DNA of 64,000 bases from Pseudomonas sp. M47T1 (GTDB taxonomy: Bacteria > Pseudomonadota > Gammaproteobacteria > Pseudomonadales > Pseudomonadaceae). A program made the translations under genes and the position numbers. Of this stretch, positions 1-10,532 are shown one piece after another (the stretch's first letter is position 1; each line of letters begins with the position of its first letter). The stretch is from assembly GCF_000263855.1 (NCBI RefSeq), contig NZ_AJWX01000002.1, positions 62,001-126,000 of the forward strand. Direction: 5' to 3'. The notes beneath the pieces were generated by a model. The model was not told the DNA's origin and did not search any database. It was given only the letters and a program-made list of their open reading frames with translations.

Positions 1-938
1 GCACCTGCGCCAGCCTGGCCAAACTGACTGGCGTGGACGCCAGTGCCGTACTGCCGTTCTCCACCGGCGTGATCGGTGAGCCGCTGCCGGTCGAGAAGAT
101 CGAAGGCGCCCTGCAAGCGGCGCTGGACGACCTTTCGGTCGACAACTGGGCCGCTGCTGCCACTGGCATCATGACCACCGACACCTTGCCCAAGGGCGCC
201 AGCCGCCAGTTCGTGATCGATGGTGTTACCATCACCGTCACCGGCATCAGCAAGGGTGCGGGCATGATTCGTCCGAACATGGCCACCATGCTGGGCTATA
301 TCGCCACCGACGCCAAGGTTGCCCCGGCGGTGCTCAAGGACCTGATCCTGGACGGCGCCAACAAGTCGTTCAACCGCATCACCATCGACGGTGACACCTC
401 CACCAACGACTGCTGCATGCTGATCGCTACCGGCCAGGCCAACCTGCCGGAAGTCACCGAAGCCCGCGGCGCGTTGTTCGAAGCGCTGAAAAAGGCCGTG
501 TTCGAAGTGTGCATGGAAGTGGCCCAGGCCATCGTCCGTGACGGCGAAGGCGCGACCAAGTTCGTGACCGTGCAGGTCAACGGTGGTGGTAATCATCAGG
601 AGTGTCTGGACGTCGGTTATGCCGTGGCTCATTCGCCACTGATCAAGACCGCGCTGTTCGCCTCCGACCCCAATTGGGGCCGTATCCTGGCAGCCGTGGG
701 CCGTGCCGGCGTGCCGAACCTGGACGTCAGCCTGATCGACGTGTACCTGGGCGAGGTGTGCATCGCCAGCCGTGGCGGCCGTTCGGCCACCTACACCGAA
801 GAGCAGGGCTCGGCAGTGATGGCGCGTGAAGAAATCACCATTCGTATCGAACTGGGCCGTGGTGAGTGCAGCGAAACCATCTGGACCACCGACCTGTCCC
901 ACGAATACGTGAAAATCAACGCCGAATACCGTACGTAA
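1..938 (+). CDS. argJ: Glutamate N-acetyltransferase / amino-acid acetyltransferase ArgJ, 5' end missing
   Basis: ArgJ transfers acetyl groups from N-acetylornithine to glutamate in the cyclic arginine pathway in the cytoplasm. The frame is open from base 3 to the stop, giving 311 visible residues. The family is about 405 residues long, so roughly the first quarter lies before the window. The self-cleavage site is visible as MATML, with the nucleophile threonine codon at 285-287, preceded by the conserved GMIRPN stretch. Downstream blocks such as DGDTSTND and DPNWGRI are also family signatures. No frameshift is seen. The GTG at 33 is internal and is not the start. Confidence 0.96.
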   Translation, partial: TCASLAKLTGVDASAVLPFSTGVIGEPLPVEKIEGALQAALDDLSVDNWAAAATGIMTTDTLPKGASRQFVIDGVTITVTGISKGAGMIRPNMATMLGYIATDAKVAPAVLKDLILDGANKSFNRITIDGDTSTNDCCMLIATGQANLPEVTEARGALFEALKKAVFEVCMEVAQAIVRDGEGATKFVTVQVNGGGNHQECLDVGYAVAHSPLIKTALFASDPNWGRILAAVGRAGVPNLDVSLIDVYLGEVCIASRGGRSATYTEEQGSAVMAREEITIRIELGRGECSETIWTTDLSHEYVKINAEYRT

Positions 939-950
939 GGCTTGATGTCT

Positions 951-1037
951 GCGTCGCTCCATTCCCGGGCACGGCCCGGTCCTACACGATTGCGCAATAC
1001 CTGTAGTACCGGGCTTTGCCCGGGAATGGCGCGACGC
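951..1037. repeat. Inverted repeat pair (REP-like) between argJ and mutT
   Basis: Bases 951-979 and 1009-1037 are near-perfect reverse complements (29-base arms with few mismatches). Each arm holds a CCCGGGCA...GCCCGG palindrome, and pairing continues inward for several more bases (TCCTACA against TGTAGTA). The layout of two facing palindromes around a short spacer is that of a pseudomonad REP doublet. It fills the spacer between argJ and mutT and could affect mRNA stability or read-through. Confidence 0.8.
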
Positions 1038-1054
1038 GGTCCTAGGGAGGAACC

Positions 1055-1999
1055 GTGAAACGCATTCATGTAGCTGCCGCCGTCATCCGTGGCGCCGATA
1101 ACCGTATCCTCATCGCTCGTCGGGCCGACACCCAGCACCAGGGTGGCCTGTGGGAGTTTCCTGGTGGCAAGGTCGAGGAGGGCGAGGGCGTACGCGCCGC
1201 GCTGTCCCGCGAGCTGGCCGAAGAGCTGGGCATCAGCGTCACCACGGCGCGCCCGTTGATCAAAGTGCAACACGACTACCCCGACAAGCAGGTGCTGCTG
1301 GACGTCTGGGAAGTCACCGCGTTCACCGGCGAGCCCCACGGTGCCGAAGGCCAGCCGCTGGCCTGGGTCACTGCCCGTGAGCTGCCCAATTACGAATTTC
1401 CCGAAGCCAACCGGCCGATCGTCAAGGCGGCGGGGCTGGCCAGTGAATACCTGATTACCCCCGAAGGCCTGGAAACGCCCGAGCTGCTGCGCGGCCTGCA
1501 AAAGGCCATCGCCCACGGCGCGCGCCTGGTGCAACTGCGTGCTCCCAACGGCTACGACCCGAAATACCGCGACCTGGCGGTGGATGCGGTGGGGTTGTGC
1601 GCGGGCAAGGCGCAATTGATGCTCAAGGGGCCGCTGGAGTGGCTGGGCGACTTCCCGTCGGCCGGCTGGCATCTTACGGCCGAACAGCTGCGCAAATACG
1701 CCAGCAAGGGCCGGCCATTCCCGCGCGAGCGGCTGTTGGCTGCGTCGTGCCATAACGCCGAAGAGCTGGCGCTGGCACAGCAGATGGGTGCTGACTTCGT
1801 CACCCTGTCGCCGGTGCAGGCCACCCAGACCCACCCCGACGCCCAGCCGCTGGGCTGGGACAAGGCGGCGCAATTGATCGCAGGCTTTACCTACCCAGTG
1901 TTTCTGCTCGGTGGCGTGGGCCCTGCGGACAAGGCGCGTGCCTGGGACATCGGCGCCCAGGGCGTGGCCGGCATCCGCGCGTTCTGGCCCGACGTCTAA
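1055..1999 (+). CDS. mutT: Nudix hydrolase fused to a ThiE-like domain (MutT)
   Basis: This 314-residue protein has two parts. Residues 1-130 form a Nudix hydrolase with a complete Nudix box from G38 to I60 (G38, E44, R52-E53, E56-E57, G59), as in MutT enzymes that sanitise oxidised nucleotides such as 8-oxo-dGTP. From about residue 133 to the end it resembles thiamine-phosphate synthase (ThiE/TenI fold), with LVQLRAP, TLSPVQ and FLLGGVGP blocks. The GTG start has a strong AGGGAGG five bases upstream. This fusion is common in pseudomonads next to secA-argJ. Whether the ThiE-like half is catalytic cannot be told from sequence alone. Confidence 0.92.
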   Translation: MKRIHVAAAVIRGADNRILIARRADTQHQGGLWEFPGGKVEEGEGVRAALSRELAEELGISVTTARPLIKVQHDYPDKQVLLDVWEVTAFTGEPHGAEGQPLAWVTARELPNYEFPEANRPIVKAAGLASEYLITPEGLETPELLRGLQKAIAHGARLVQLRAPNGYDPKYRDLAVDAVGLCAGKAQLMLKGPLEWLGDFPSAGWHLTAEQLRKYASKGRPFPRERLLAASCHNAEELALAQQMGADFVTLSPVQATQTHPDAQPLGWDKAAQLIAGFTYPVFLLGGVGPADKARAWDIGAQGVAGIRAFWPDV

Positions 2000-2017
2000 C
2001 CTGCGAGGTTGATGTCG

Positions 2018-2140
2018 GAGCTGCCGTCAGGCTGCGAGCCGGCCATCCGCCGCCAGGCTGCGAAGGCGCGCACAGCGTGCCCGCGATCGATATGACACCG
2101 CTGAAGGTCCTGCAGACCTTTTCGCAGCCTGCGGCAGCTC
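2018..2140. repeat. Family 1 long palindromic spacer repeat, copy A
   Basis: The ends GAGCTGCCGTCAGGCTGCGA and TCGCAGCCTGCGGCAGCTC pair with each other. The interior contains the shared blocks CCCGCGATCG, ATGACACCG and AAGGTCCTGC found in copies C and E. This copy has an extra inner repeat of the left end (CGCCAGGCTGCGAAGGCG near 2051-2068), making it longer than the others. It sits between two convergent genes, where it may end transcription from both sides. Confidence 0.85.
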
Positions 2141-2183
2141 CGTGCGTCTTGCGATGGGGTGTATCAGGCATTGCCGGGGTGGT

Positions 2184-2747
2184 TCAGGGTTTTGCGGCAG
2201 GCTGCCAGAGGATTTCCGCCACGCCCTGGCGGCGGGCGATGATTCGCGCGGCCACGAACAGCAGGTCCGACAGCCGGTTGATGTAGGCCAAGCCCACGCC
2301 GCCCAGCGGCTCCACGGCATTCAAATGCTGGCAGCGGCGCTCGGCAGTGCGTGCCAGGCTGCGACACACGTGGGCCTGGGCAATCAACGCCGACCCACCC
2401 GGCAGGATGAAGTTTTCCAGCGGGCCGAGCTCTTCATTCCAAAGGTCGATCACCTGTTCCAGGCGCTCTACCTCAGCCGCGTTCAGCGCCTGGTAAGCCG
2501 GCATCGCCAACTCGCCGCCCAGGTCGAACAACCGATGCTGGCACGGCGCCAAGGCTTCCAGCACCTCGCTCAGGCGTGAGTCCTCGGCGCAGCCGGCCAG
2601 CAGCAGGCCTAGCTGGCTGTTGAGCGTGTCCACCTCGCCAATGGCTTCCACTCGGGGGTGGTCCTTGCCAACCCGGCGGCCGTCGCCCAGGCCGGTCTCG
2701 CCCTTGTCGCCGGTGCGGGTGTAGATCTTCGACAAGCGAAAGCCCAT
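2184..2747 (-). CDS. PduO-type ATP:cob(I)alamin adenosyltransferase
   Basis: The 187-residue protein adds the adenosyl group of ATP to cob(I)alamin (or cobyrinic acid diamide), the last step in making coenzyme B12. The N-terminal KIYTRTGDKGETGLGDG block is the family's ATP-binding motif, and FILPGGS...CRSLARTAERR near residues 122-147 is the conserved C-terminal signature. The length fits single-domain PduO-type enzymes. The ATG lies just past the stop of the upstream sensor kinase (three bases apart), with GGAG inside the kinase end, so the two are probably translated together. It is the last gene of a leftward four-gene run. Confidence 0.93.
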   Translation of the reverse strand: MGFRLSKIYTRTGDKGETGLGDGRRVGKDHPRVEAIGEVDTLNSQLGLLLAGCAEDSRLSEVLEALAPCQHRLFDLGGELAMPAYQALNAAEVERLEQVIDLWNEELGPLENFILPGGSALIAQAHVCRSLARTAERRCQHLNAVEPLGGVGLAYINRLSDLLFVAARIIARRQGVAEILWQPAAKP

Positions 2748-2750
2748 GTC

Positions 2751-4784
2751 TTATGTCTCCGAGGTCAAGAGGGTGGCCGGCACCGTACTGGCTGTAAGCG
2801 GCAGGCGCAAGGTGAAACAGGTGCCCAGGCCGGGCGTGGACTGTACCTCCATCTGGCCCTTGTGGTTGTTGGTGACGATGAAATAGGAAACCGACAGCCC
2901 CAGCCCCGTGCCCTGGCCAATCTCCTTGGTGGTGAAGAAGGGCTCGAAGGTGCGCTTGCGCACCTGTTCGGGCATGCCGATGCCGTTGTCTTCCACCTGT
3001 ATTTCCGCCCACGGCGGGTTTAGCCGGGTGCGCAGGGTGATACGGCCGGCTTCGCTGCCTTCCGGACGTTGGTGAATGGCCTGGGCGGCGTTCTTCAGCA
3101 GGTTGAGCAACACTTGTTCAAGCTCGTTGGCCGTGCCGGGCACCGGCCCCAGGTTGGGGTCGAACTGGCGGATGATATTCTGGCCCTTGAAGTCGAAGCC
3201 GATGGCCAGGTCGAAGTCGTTGCCGGCGATTTCCACCGCCTGGTCGATCAGCGCCGGCAGGTCGCACGGCGCCAGTTGCCGATTGCTGCGGCGGCTGAAA
3301 CTGAGCATGTGGGTAACGATCTTCGCCGCCCGGGCTCCGGCCTGCTGGATGCCGTCCAGCAGTTGCGGGATCTCGCGGTTATGCAGGTAGCGGTTCACCG
3401 TGGCCAGGTCGATGCCGGCTTCGGCGGCAGCTTCCAGGTTGCGTGCCAGCTCCGGTGACAGGCGCCGCCGCACGTTCTGCACGTTGTGCAGGATGGCGCC
3501 CAGCGGGTTATTGATCTCGTGGGCCATGCCTGCGGCCAGGCCGCCTACCGAGAGCATTTTCTCCGATTGCACCATCATTTCTTCCATGGACAGGCGCTGG
3601 CTGATGTCATCGATACGGATCACCACGCCGCGCCCGGCGCCGCCCATCAGCGGGTAGAACGTCAGGGCGTAATGGTGCGTGACGTCGTCCTTGACCCAGG
3701 TGACCCGTTCGATCTTGGCCACGGAGTGGCGTTCCACGGTGTTCTTCAGCTCCGGCAGGAACGGCTTCAGTGGCTCGAAGGCGAGGAAAATCGGCTGGTT
3801 CAGCGCCTCGTCCAGCGGGGTGCCAGACAGCGCGCTGGCCTCCTGATTCCACTGGGTGACGTACAACTGCTCGTCCAGGGCGATGAGTGCCGAGGGCATG
3901 GAGTCGATGATGCTGTTGAGGTAGTTCTGGAACCCCGTGAGTTTTTTCTCGATCTTGCTGCGCACCTGCACTTCCAGTTCCAACTTGCGGTTGGTGTGCC
4001 GGGTTTCTTCCGCCAGGCCCTGGGCCTGGTCATAGGCGGCCTGGGAGTCGTCGCGGGCACGCTTGAGTTGCTGCTCGCGGGCTTCGATGCGCGACAGCAT
4101 GGTGTTGAAGGCCTCGGCCAGGCTGCCGATTTCGTCGTGGTTGCCAGGGGCGGCGCGCAGGGCGTAGTTCTCTTCGCGCGTCACCTGGCGTGACAGTTCT
4201 TCCAACTGGTAGATGGGCTTGGTGATCAGGCGCTTGATCTGGCGCGCGATCACCAGCCACAGCAGCACGCTGAACACCAGAATGCCCAGGCTGGCGGTGA
4301 GAGTGCCGGTGTAGAAGGCCATGGGCAGTTCGCTGCTGGCTACCAGCAGCAGGTGGCCAGGCGGTTTGCCGCTGCGAGGCAGGTTCACCAGCTGGGTGCT
4401 GCGAAATTCGATCTGGCGCCACTTTTCCATGTTTCGGTAATGCTCGGGCACCTTGAGTTGCTGGCCATGCTGCAGTTGTGCGAGCAATTTGCCGTCGGTG
4501 TCGTACACCGCTGCCGCGCGCAGGGGCGAATAGCTGTTGAGCTCCTCCAGCAGGGCCTGGGCGCTTTGCGGCGAGTCCAGCGCCTCGATGGCCAGGGCCG
4601 GGTTGGTGACAAGCTTGCCGATGGTCTGCAGTGCCTGGGGGGCCATGCTTTCCTGGGAGATCCAGTAGGCCGCGCTGATGAAGGTCAGGTTGGCCACCAA
4701 CAGCACGGTGGTCAGCAGGACCAGCAGGGCGGCGAGCAGTTTCTGCCCCACCGGCAGGTTTTCAAGGCGCTGGCGCAATGGCAT
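2751..4784 (-). CDS. Membrane sensor histidine kinase (HAMP-PAS-HisKA-HATPase)
   Basis: With the ATG at 4784 the protein has 677 residues. It has a membrane segment near residues 15-40, an extracytoplasmic region, a second membrane segment, a HAMP domain, a coiled coil, a PAS domain (YLNSIIDSMPSALIALDE), a HisKA domain with the phospho-acceptor histidine at about residue 422 (MAHEINNPLG), and an ATPase domain with DNGIGMPE and GTGLGLS. The type resembles kinases with an N-terminal double-Cache or unknown sensor. No response regulator is adjacent. An upstream TTG at 4832 extends the frame by 16 residues, but the ATG precedes the basic membrane-anchor start and was preferred. The signal is unknown. 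Confidence 0.88.
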   Translation of the reverse strand: MPLRQRLENLPVGQKLLAALLVLLTTVLLVANLTFISAAYWISQESMAPQALQTIGKLVTNPALAIEALDSPQSAQALLEELNSYSPLRAAAVYDTDGKLLAQLQHGQQLKVPEHYRNMEKWRQIEFRSTQLVNLPRSGKPPGHLLLVASSELPMAFYTGTLTASLGILVFSVLLWLVIARQIKRLITKPIYQLEELSRQVTREENYALRAAPGNHDEIGSLAEAFNTMLSRIEAREQQLKRARDDSQAAYDQAQGLAEETRHTNRKLELEVQVRSKIEKKLTGFQNYLNSIIDSMPSALIALDEQLYVTQWNQEASALSGTPLDEALNQPIFLAFEPLKPFLPELKNTVERHSVAKIERVTWVKDDVTHHYALTFYPLMGGAGRGVVIRIDDISQRLSMEEMMVQSEKMLSVGGLAAGMAHEINNPLGAILHNVQNVRRRLSPELARNLEAAAEAGIDLATVNRYLHNREIPQLLDGIQQAGARAAKIVTHMLSFSRRSNRQLAPCDLPALIDQAVEIAGNDFDLAIGFDFKGQNIIRQFDPNLGPVPGTANELEQVLLNLLKNAAQAIHQRPEGSEAGRITLRTRLNPPWAEIQVEDNGIGMPEQVRKRTFEPFFTTKEIGQGTGLGLSVSYFIVTNNHKGQMEVQSTPGLGTCFTLRLPLTASTVPATLLTSET

Positions 4785-4847
4785 CGACGAGTCCGTCTTT
4801 CGGGAAAGGGCGTTCAGCCTTGAGTGTATCAAAGCGCAGGGGTGCCT

Positions 4848-6718
<1,871 letters not shown>

Positions 6719-6889
6719 ACGCGACTCACGTGAGGAGGAAGGACAATCTGCCACTGCCTGGGTCGAACTTCGCACAGGAAGGGGCGTTGTGCGGTGCTGG
6801 CAACCGTTATAATGACCTCGCATTTTAACCGTCAAGCCAGGCGTGCTCCATCTTTACCGAGCTGCGCCATTTTTTTTGGAGAATTTTAC

Positions 6890-7369
6890 ATGCCCTCGTT
6901 CGACGTAGTGTCCGAGCTGGACAAGCACGAAGTGACCAACGCGGTTGAAAACGCGGTCAAGGAACTGGACCGTCGCTATGACCTGAAAGGCAAAGGCACC
7001 TTCGAATTCAAGGAGTTGACCGTCACCCTGACCGCCGAGGCCGAATTCCAGCTCGAAGCCATGATCGAGATCCTCAAGCTGGCCCTGGTCAAGCGCAAGC
7101 TCGACGTCAAGTGCCTGGAAGTGAAGGACGCCTATGCCTCGGGCAAAGTGATGAAGCAGGAAGCCAGCCTGCGCGAAGGCATCGACAAGGAACTGGCGAA
7201 AAAAATCGTCGCCCACATCAAGGACGCCAAGCTCAAGGTGCAGGCCGCCATCCAGGGCGAGCAAGTGCGGGTTACCGGCAAGAAACGCGACGACTTGCAA
7301 GAGGCCATCGCCGCGCTGCGGGCCAAGGAATTCGACATGCCGCTGCAGTTCAACAACTTTCGCGACTGA
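6890..7369 (+). CDS. yajQ: YajQ family nucleotide-binding protein
   Basis: The 159-residue protein starts [15 protein letters not shown] and shows the family blocks [14 protein letters not shown] and [18 protein letters not shown] at the end. YajQ proteins have two ferredoxin-like folds; some homologues bind c-di-GMP and act with a LysR regulator, and others were reported to bind RNA or nucleotides. The ATG at 6890 was chosen because TTGGAG precedes it and the family starts here, although the frame is open 32 codons further upstream. It is divergent from the pseudo-GGDEF gene, a neighbourhood consistent with nucleotide signalling but not proof of it. Confidence 0.95.
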   Translation: MPSFDVVSELDKHEVTNAVENAVKELDRRYDLKGKGTFEFKELTVTLTAEAEFQLEAMIEILKLALVKRKLDVKCLEVKDAYASGKVMKQEASLREGIDKELAKKIVAHIKDAKLKVQAAIQGEQVRVTGKKRDDLQEAIAALRAKEFDMPLQFNNFRD

Positions 7370-7469
7370 TTGGCGGGGGGACGTTGCCGGGAACCTGTGG
7401 GGGGACCGCGGCGTCCCACTCCCGTGGCGCGGGTGAATCGATTGCGCCAACCGGCATTAGGAGAGCCTT

Positions 7470-8309
7470 ATGGATGTAAACGCAGAAGTGGATCAACTCG
7501 TCCAGAAGTCCCAGACCTGGGTTCCGATGATCATGCAGTACAGCAGCCGCGTGCTGCTGGCGGTGGTGACCCTGACCGTAGGCTGGTGGCTGATCAACCA
7601 GTTGACCGCACGCGTGGGCAAGCTGTTGGCCATGCGTCATGCCGACCTGGCCCTGCAGGGCTTCATCAGCAGCCTGGCAAACATTGCGCTGAAGGTGATG
7701 CTGATTGTCAGCGTGGCGTCGATGATCGGCATCGAGACCACTTCCTTCGTGGCCGCCATTGGTGCTGCCGGCCTGGCCATTGGCCTGGCGCTGCAGGGCA
7801 GCCTGGCGAACTTCGCCGGTGGCGTGCTGATTCTGCTGTTCCGCCCGTTCCGCATTGGCGACTGGATCGAAGCCCAGGGCGTGCAGGGCACCGTGGACAA
7901 CATCATGATCTTCCACACCGTGCTGCGCACCGGTGACAACAAGACCGTGATCCTGCCCAACGGCCCGCTGTCCAATGGCATCATCACCAACACCAACCGT
8001 CAGCCCACGCGCAAGATCACCTACGACATTGGCGTGGACTACGATGCCGACCTGCAGAAGGCCCGGGAAATTCTCCTGGACCTGGCCAAGGATCCGCGCG
8101 TGCTGGAAAGCCCGGCACCGGAAGCCGTGGTTGCCGCGCTGGGCGACAGCGCCATCACTGTGTCGTTACGCATGTGGGTGAATACGTCGGACATGGGCGG
8201 GGTCACCAACATGATCAACGCCGAGATCCGCGACCGGTTGCGTGCCGCGAACATCGACATCCCGTTCCCGCAGCGCGTGGTGCGCGTGGTGTCGGAACCC
8301 GCGCAGTAA
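7470..8309 (+). CDS. mscS: Small-conductance mechanosensitive channel MscS
   Basis: This 279-residue channel opens under membrane tension to release solutes during hypo-osmotic shock. Three membrane segments lie near residues 22-45, 63-85 and 88-115. The pore helix is AAIGAAGLAIGLALQGSLANFAGGV, rich in the packed Gly and Ala of the family, followed by LLFRPFRIGDWIE and the soluble vestibule domain (VDNIMIFHTVLRT, ILPNGPLSN). Its length fits minimal E. coli-type MscS. TTAGGAGAGCC precedes the ATG. A strong terminator follows at once, so it is probably transcribed alone. Confidence 0.96.
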   Translation: MDVNAEVDQLVQKSQTWVPMIMQYSSRVLLAVVTLTVGWWLINQLTARVGKLLAMRHADLALQGFISSLANIALKVMLIVSVASMIGIETTSFVAAIGAAGLAIGLALQGSLANFAGGVLILLFRPFRIGDWIEAQGVQGTVDNIMIFHTVLRTGDNKTVILPNGPLSNGIITNTNRQPTRKITYDIGVDYDADLQKAREILLDLAKDPRVLESPAPEAVVAALGDSAITVSLRMWVNTSDMGGVTNMINAEIRDRLRAANIDIPFPQRVVRVVSEPAQ

Positions 8310-8311
8310 AC

Positions 8312-8344
8312 AAAAAAAGGGAGATCGAATGATCTCCCTTTTTT
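8312..8344. terminator. Bidirectional terminator after mscS
   Basis: The stem AGGGAGATC / GATCTCCCT closes on a GAAT loop and is flanked by A and T runs on the two sides, so it can stop transcription from either direction. Confidence 0.9.
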
Positions 8345-8376
8345 ACGGACACCGGCGGTTTGGGCCCCAACGGTCT

Positions 8377-8465
8377 TGTGGGAGCGGGTTCTACCCGCGA
8401 AAAGAGCACCGCGCAGTGCCTGTCACCCTGCGTTGTCTGTTTCGCGGGCAGAGCCCGCGCCCACA
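8377..8465. repeat. REP doublet between mscS and ampG
   Basis: The arms at 8377-8401 and 8441-8465 (TGTGGGAGCGGG...CCCGCGAA and its near reverse complement) face each other around a 39-base spacer. Sequence and layout match the classical P. putida REP palindromes. It lies in the convergent mscS/ampG spacer. Confidence 0.9.
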
Positions 8466-8478
8466 GGAGCAGTAACGG

Positions 8479-10029
8479 TTACGATTTGTCTGCTGCAGTC
8501 TCTTGTTCTACCGCTTCCATGCGGTTGCCACGGCTTTCCTGATGCCAGTGCAAGGCAATCAGGAACAGCGTGGGCACGCCCAGCACAGCGGTGATCAGGA
8601 AGAAGTTGTGGTAGCCGAACTTCTCCACCATCACCCCTGAATAACCACCGATCAGGCGCGGCAACAGCAGCATGATGGAGCTGAGCAGCGCGTATTGCGT
8701 GGCCGAGAACTTCAGGTTGGTAAGGCTCGACAGGTAGGCCACGAACGCCGAGGTGGCCATGCCTGAACTGAAGTTGTCCAGCGAGATGGTCACGATCAGC
8801 ATCTTCAGGTTCGGGCCCATGTCCGCCAGCATCAGGAACAGCAGGTTGGTGCCCGCCGACGCCACGCCGCCGACGAACAGGATCGGCAGGATGCCGAACC
8901 GCACAATCAACAGGCCGCCCACCCCCGCCCCCAGCAATGTCATCACCAGGCCAAAGATCTTGCTGACGCTGGCGATCTGGTCCTTGGTGAAGCCCTGATC
9001 GATGTAGAACACGTTGGCCATGACGCCCATGACCGTGTCGGACATGCGGTACGTGGCAATCAGGCCCAGCAGCAGCAACGCCTGCCAACGGTAGCGCACC
9101 ACGAAGTCGCTGACCGGGGTCAGTACTGGCGCCAGGCCTCGACGGCCCATGGACGACAGGCACAGCGCAGTGAGGATGATGTAGAGAATGGCGCGCAGGA
9201 AGGCGCGGTCGGTCAGCAGCAGGTCCACCAGGCTTTCGCCGTGGAAGATCACGCTGGCGAAGTCAGTGTTGTACAACTGGGTGAACATTGCCGGCACCGA
9301 GATCAGCAGAATGATCAGCACGAACACCGACATCAGTTGATGGCCGAACTTGTAGCGCCCAGCCGACAGTTGGGTGCGCAGTGGCACGGCCGGCTCGCGC
9401 ATGACCAGTGTGGTGATCAGCGCGGGCACCATCAGCACCCCGAACAGCATGTAGGTACCGGCCCAGGCCTTGTGCATGTAGGCATAGCCGGTGGAACCGA
9501 AGGCCTCGGCGAAGAACAGCGCGCCGGCGGTGGCCAGCAGCGCGGCGATGCGGTAGCCGGCCATGTAGCTGGCGGCCAGGGCGGCCTGGGTGTTGTCTTC
9601 GGCTATTTCCAGGCGATAGGCGTCTACGGCGATGTCTTGTGTCGCCGAGGCGAAAGCCACCATCACCGCAATGGCAATCAGCCAGGACAGGTGCTTTTGC
9701 GGGTCGCAGAAACTCATGCCGATCAGGCCGATGATCACCAGCGACTGGGCCAGCACCAACCAGGAGCGGCGACGGCCCATCCTGGCCAGGAATGGCAGGC
9801 GCCATTGGTCCAGCAGGGGCGACCATACCCATTTGAAGGCATAGGCCAGGCCGATCAGGCTGGCATAGCCGATGGTCTCGCGGGCAACGCCGGCTTCACG
9901 CAGCCAGACGGAGAGGGTGGAGAACACCAGCATGTACGGAAGGCCGGCGGCGAAACCGAGCAGCAACAGGACAAGCGTCGAAGGGCTGGCATATGCGGCG
10001 AGCGCGGCGCGCCAGGTTTTACGGGGCAT
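8479..10029 (-). CDS. ampG: AmpG-family muropeptide transporter (MFS)
   Basis: The 516-residue protein is an inner-membrane major facilitator with about 12-14 predicted membrane segments. The N-terminus (STLVLLLLGFAAGLPYMLVFSTLSVWLREAGV) and SLIGLAYAFKWVWSPLLD are AmpG signatures; AmpG imports GlcNAc-anhydro-muropeptides for cell-wall recycling and is needed for AmpC beta-lactamase induction in pseudomonads. The ATG at 10029 precedes a basic N-terminus and is the only sensible start. Pseudomonads carry two related genes (ampG and ampP), and the family alone cannot decide which this is. It is transcribed alone, converging on mscS. Confidence 0.88.
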   Translation of the reverse strand: MPRKTWRAALAAYASPSTLVLLLLGFAAGLPYMLVFSTLSVWLREAGVARETIGYASLIGLAYAFKWVWSPLLDQWRLPFLARMGRRRSWLVLAQSLVIIGLIGMSFCDPQKHLSWLIAIAVMVAFASATQDIAVDAYRLEIAEDNTQAALAASYMAGYRIAALLATAGALFFAEAFGSTGYAYMHKAWAGTYMLFGVLMVPALITTLVMREPAVPLRTQLSAGRYKFGHQLMSVFVLIILLISVPAMFTQLYNTDFASVIFHGESLVDLLLTDRAFLRAILYIILTALCLSSMGRRGLAPVLTPVSDFVVRYRWQALLLLGLIATYRMSDTVMGVMANVFYIDQGFTKDQIASVSKIFGLVMTLLGAGVGGLLIVRFGILPILFVGGVASAGTNLLFLMLADMGPNLKMLIVTISLDNFSSGMATSAFVAYLSSLTNLKFSATQYALLSSIMLLLPRLIGGYSGVMVEKFGYHNFFLITAVLGVPTLFLIALHWHQESRGNRMEAVEQETAADKS

Positions 10030-10071
10030 GGGCTGGAATCTGCCTCAGTTTACGAAAACAAAGCGCGCACT

Positions 10072-10452
10072 CTAACCGTTAGGGTCCATGGGGCGCCAGC
10101 CATGGCGACGGATATCCACGCGATTATTCATGAAATTAACGCCTTCGGCGCGTAAACGCGCCCGCTGCTCTTCACCGCCGACGGTTCCGGCAGCCAGACT
10201 TATCCGACCACCGGCACCTATAACCCGGTGCCAAGGCAGTTGGCTGCCCTCCGGCAACTGGCTCAAGGTGCGCCCCACCCAGCGCGCAGTGCGCACCAGG
10301 CCGGCCATGTCGGCCAGTTGGCCGTAGGTCACGACCTTGCCTTCAGGCACTTGGGAAAGCACCGTGTACAACGCCGTTCGGCGTTCTGCCGCCGCATCGA
10401 TGGGCACATTGTCACCAAATTGTTGCAATTGATTTATGAACTCATCTGTCAT
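10072..10452 (-). CDS. Alkyltransferase-like protein (ATL), lacks catalytic cysteine
   Basis: The 126-residue protein has the DNA-binding fold of O6-methylguanine-DNA methyltransferase, with VPEGKVVTYGQLADMAG and RTARWVGRTL. The active-site motif PCHR is PWHR, with Trp74 in place of the acceptor cysteine. This is diagnostic of ATL proteins, which bind O6-alkylguanine, flip it out and hand it to nucleotide excision repair. The start at ATG 10452 has AAGGAC upstream; the longer frame to 10485 has no such site. The gene lies between ampG and a DUF481 gene and is divergent from the latter. Confidence 0.93.
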   Translation of the reverse strand: MTDEFINQLQQFGDNVPIDAAAERRTALYTVLSQVPEGKVVTYGQLADMAGLVRTARWVGRTLSQLPEGSQLPWHRVIGAGGRISLAAGTVGGEEQRARLRAEGVNFMNNRVDIRRHGWRPMDPNG

Positions 10453-10532
10453 TTGCCGGTCAGTCCTTGCGCAAAGGCCATCCATGTGGATGATGCCCGA
10501 TTTCCTCCGAAAACCTGAGCCCGAATCTGCTT

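Noticed and set aside
4785-4832. TTG start that would lengthen the sensor kinase by 16 residues
   Set aside because: No ribosome site of note and the added residues are not of the family type; the ATG at 4784 was preferred.
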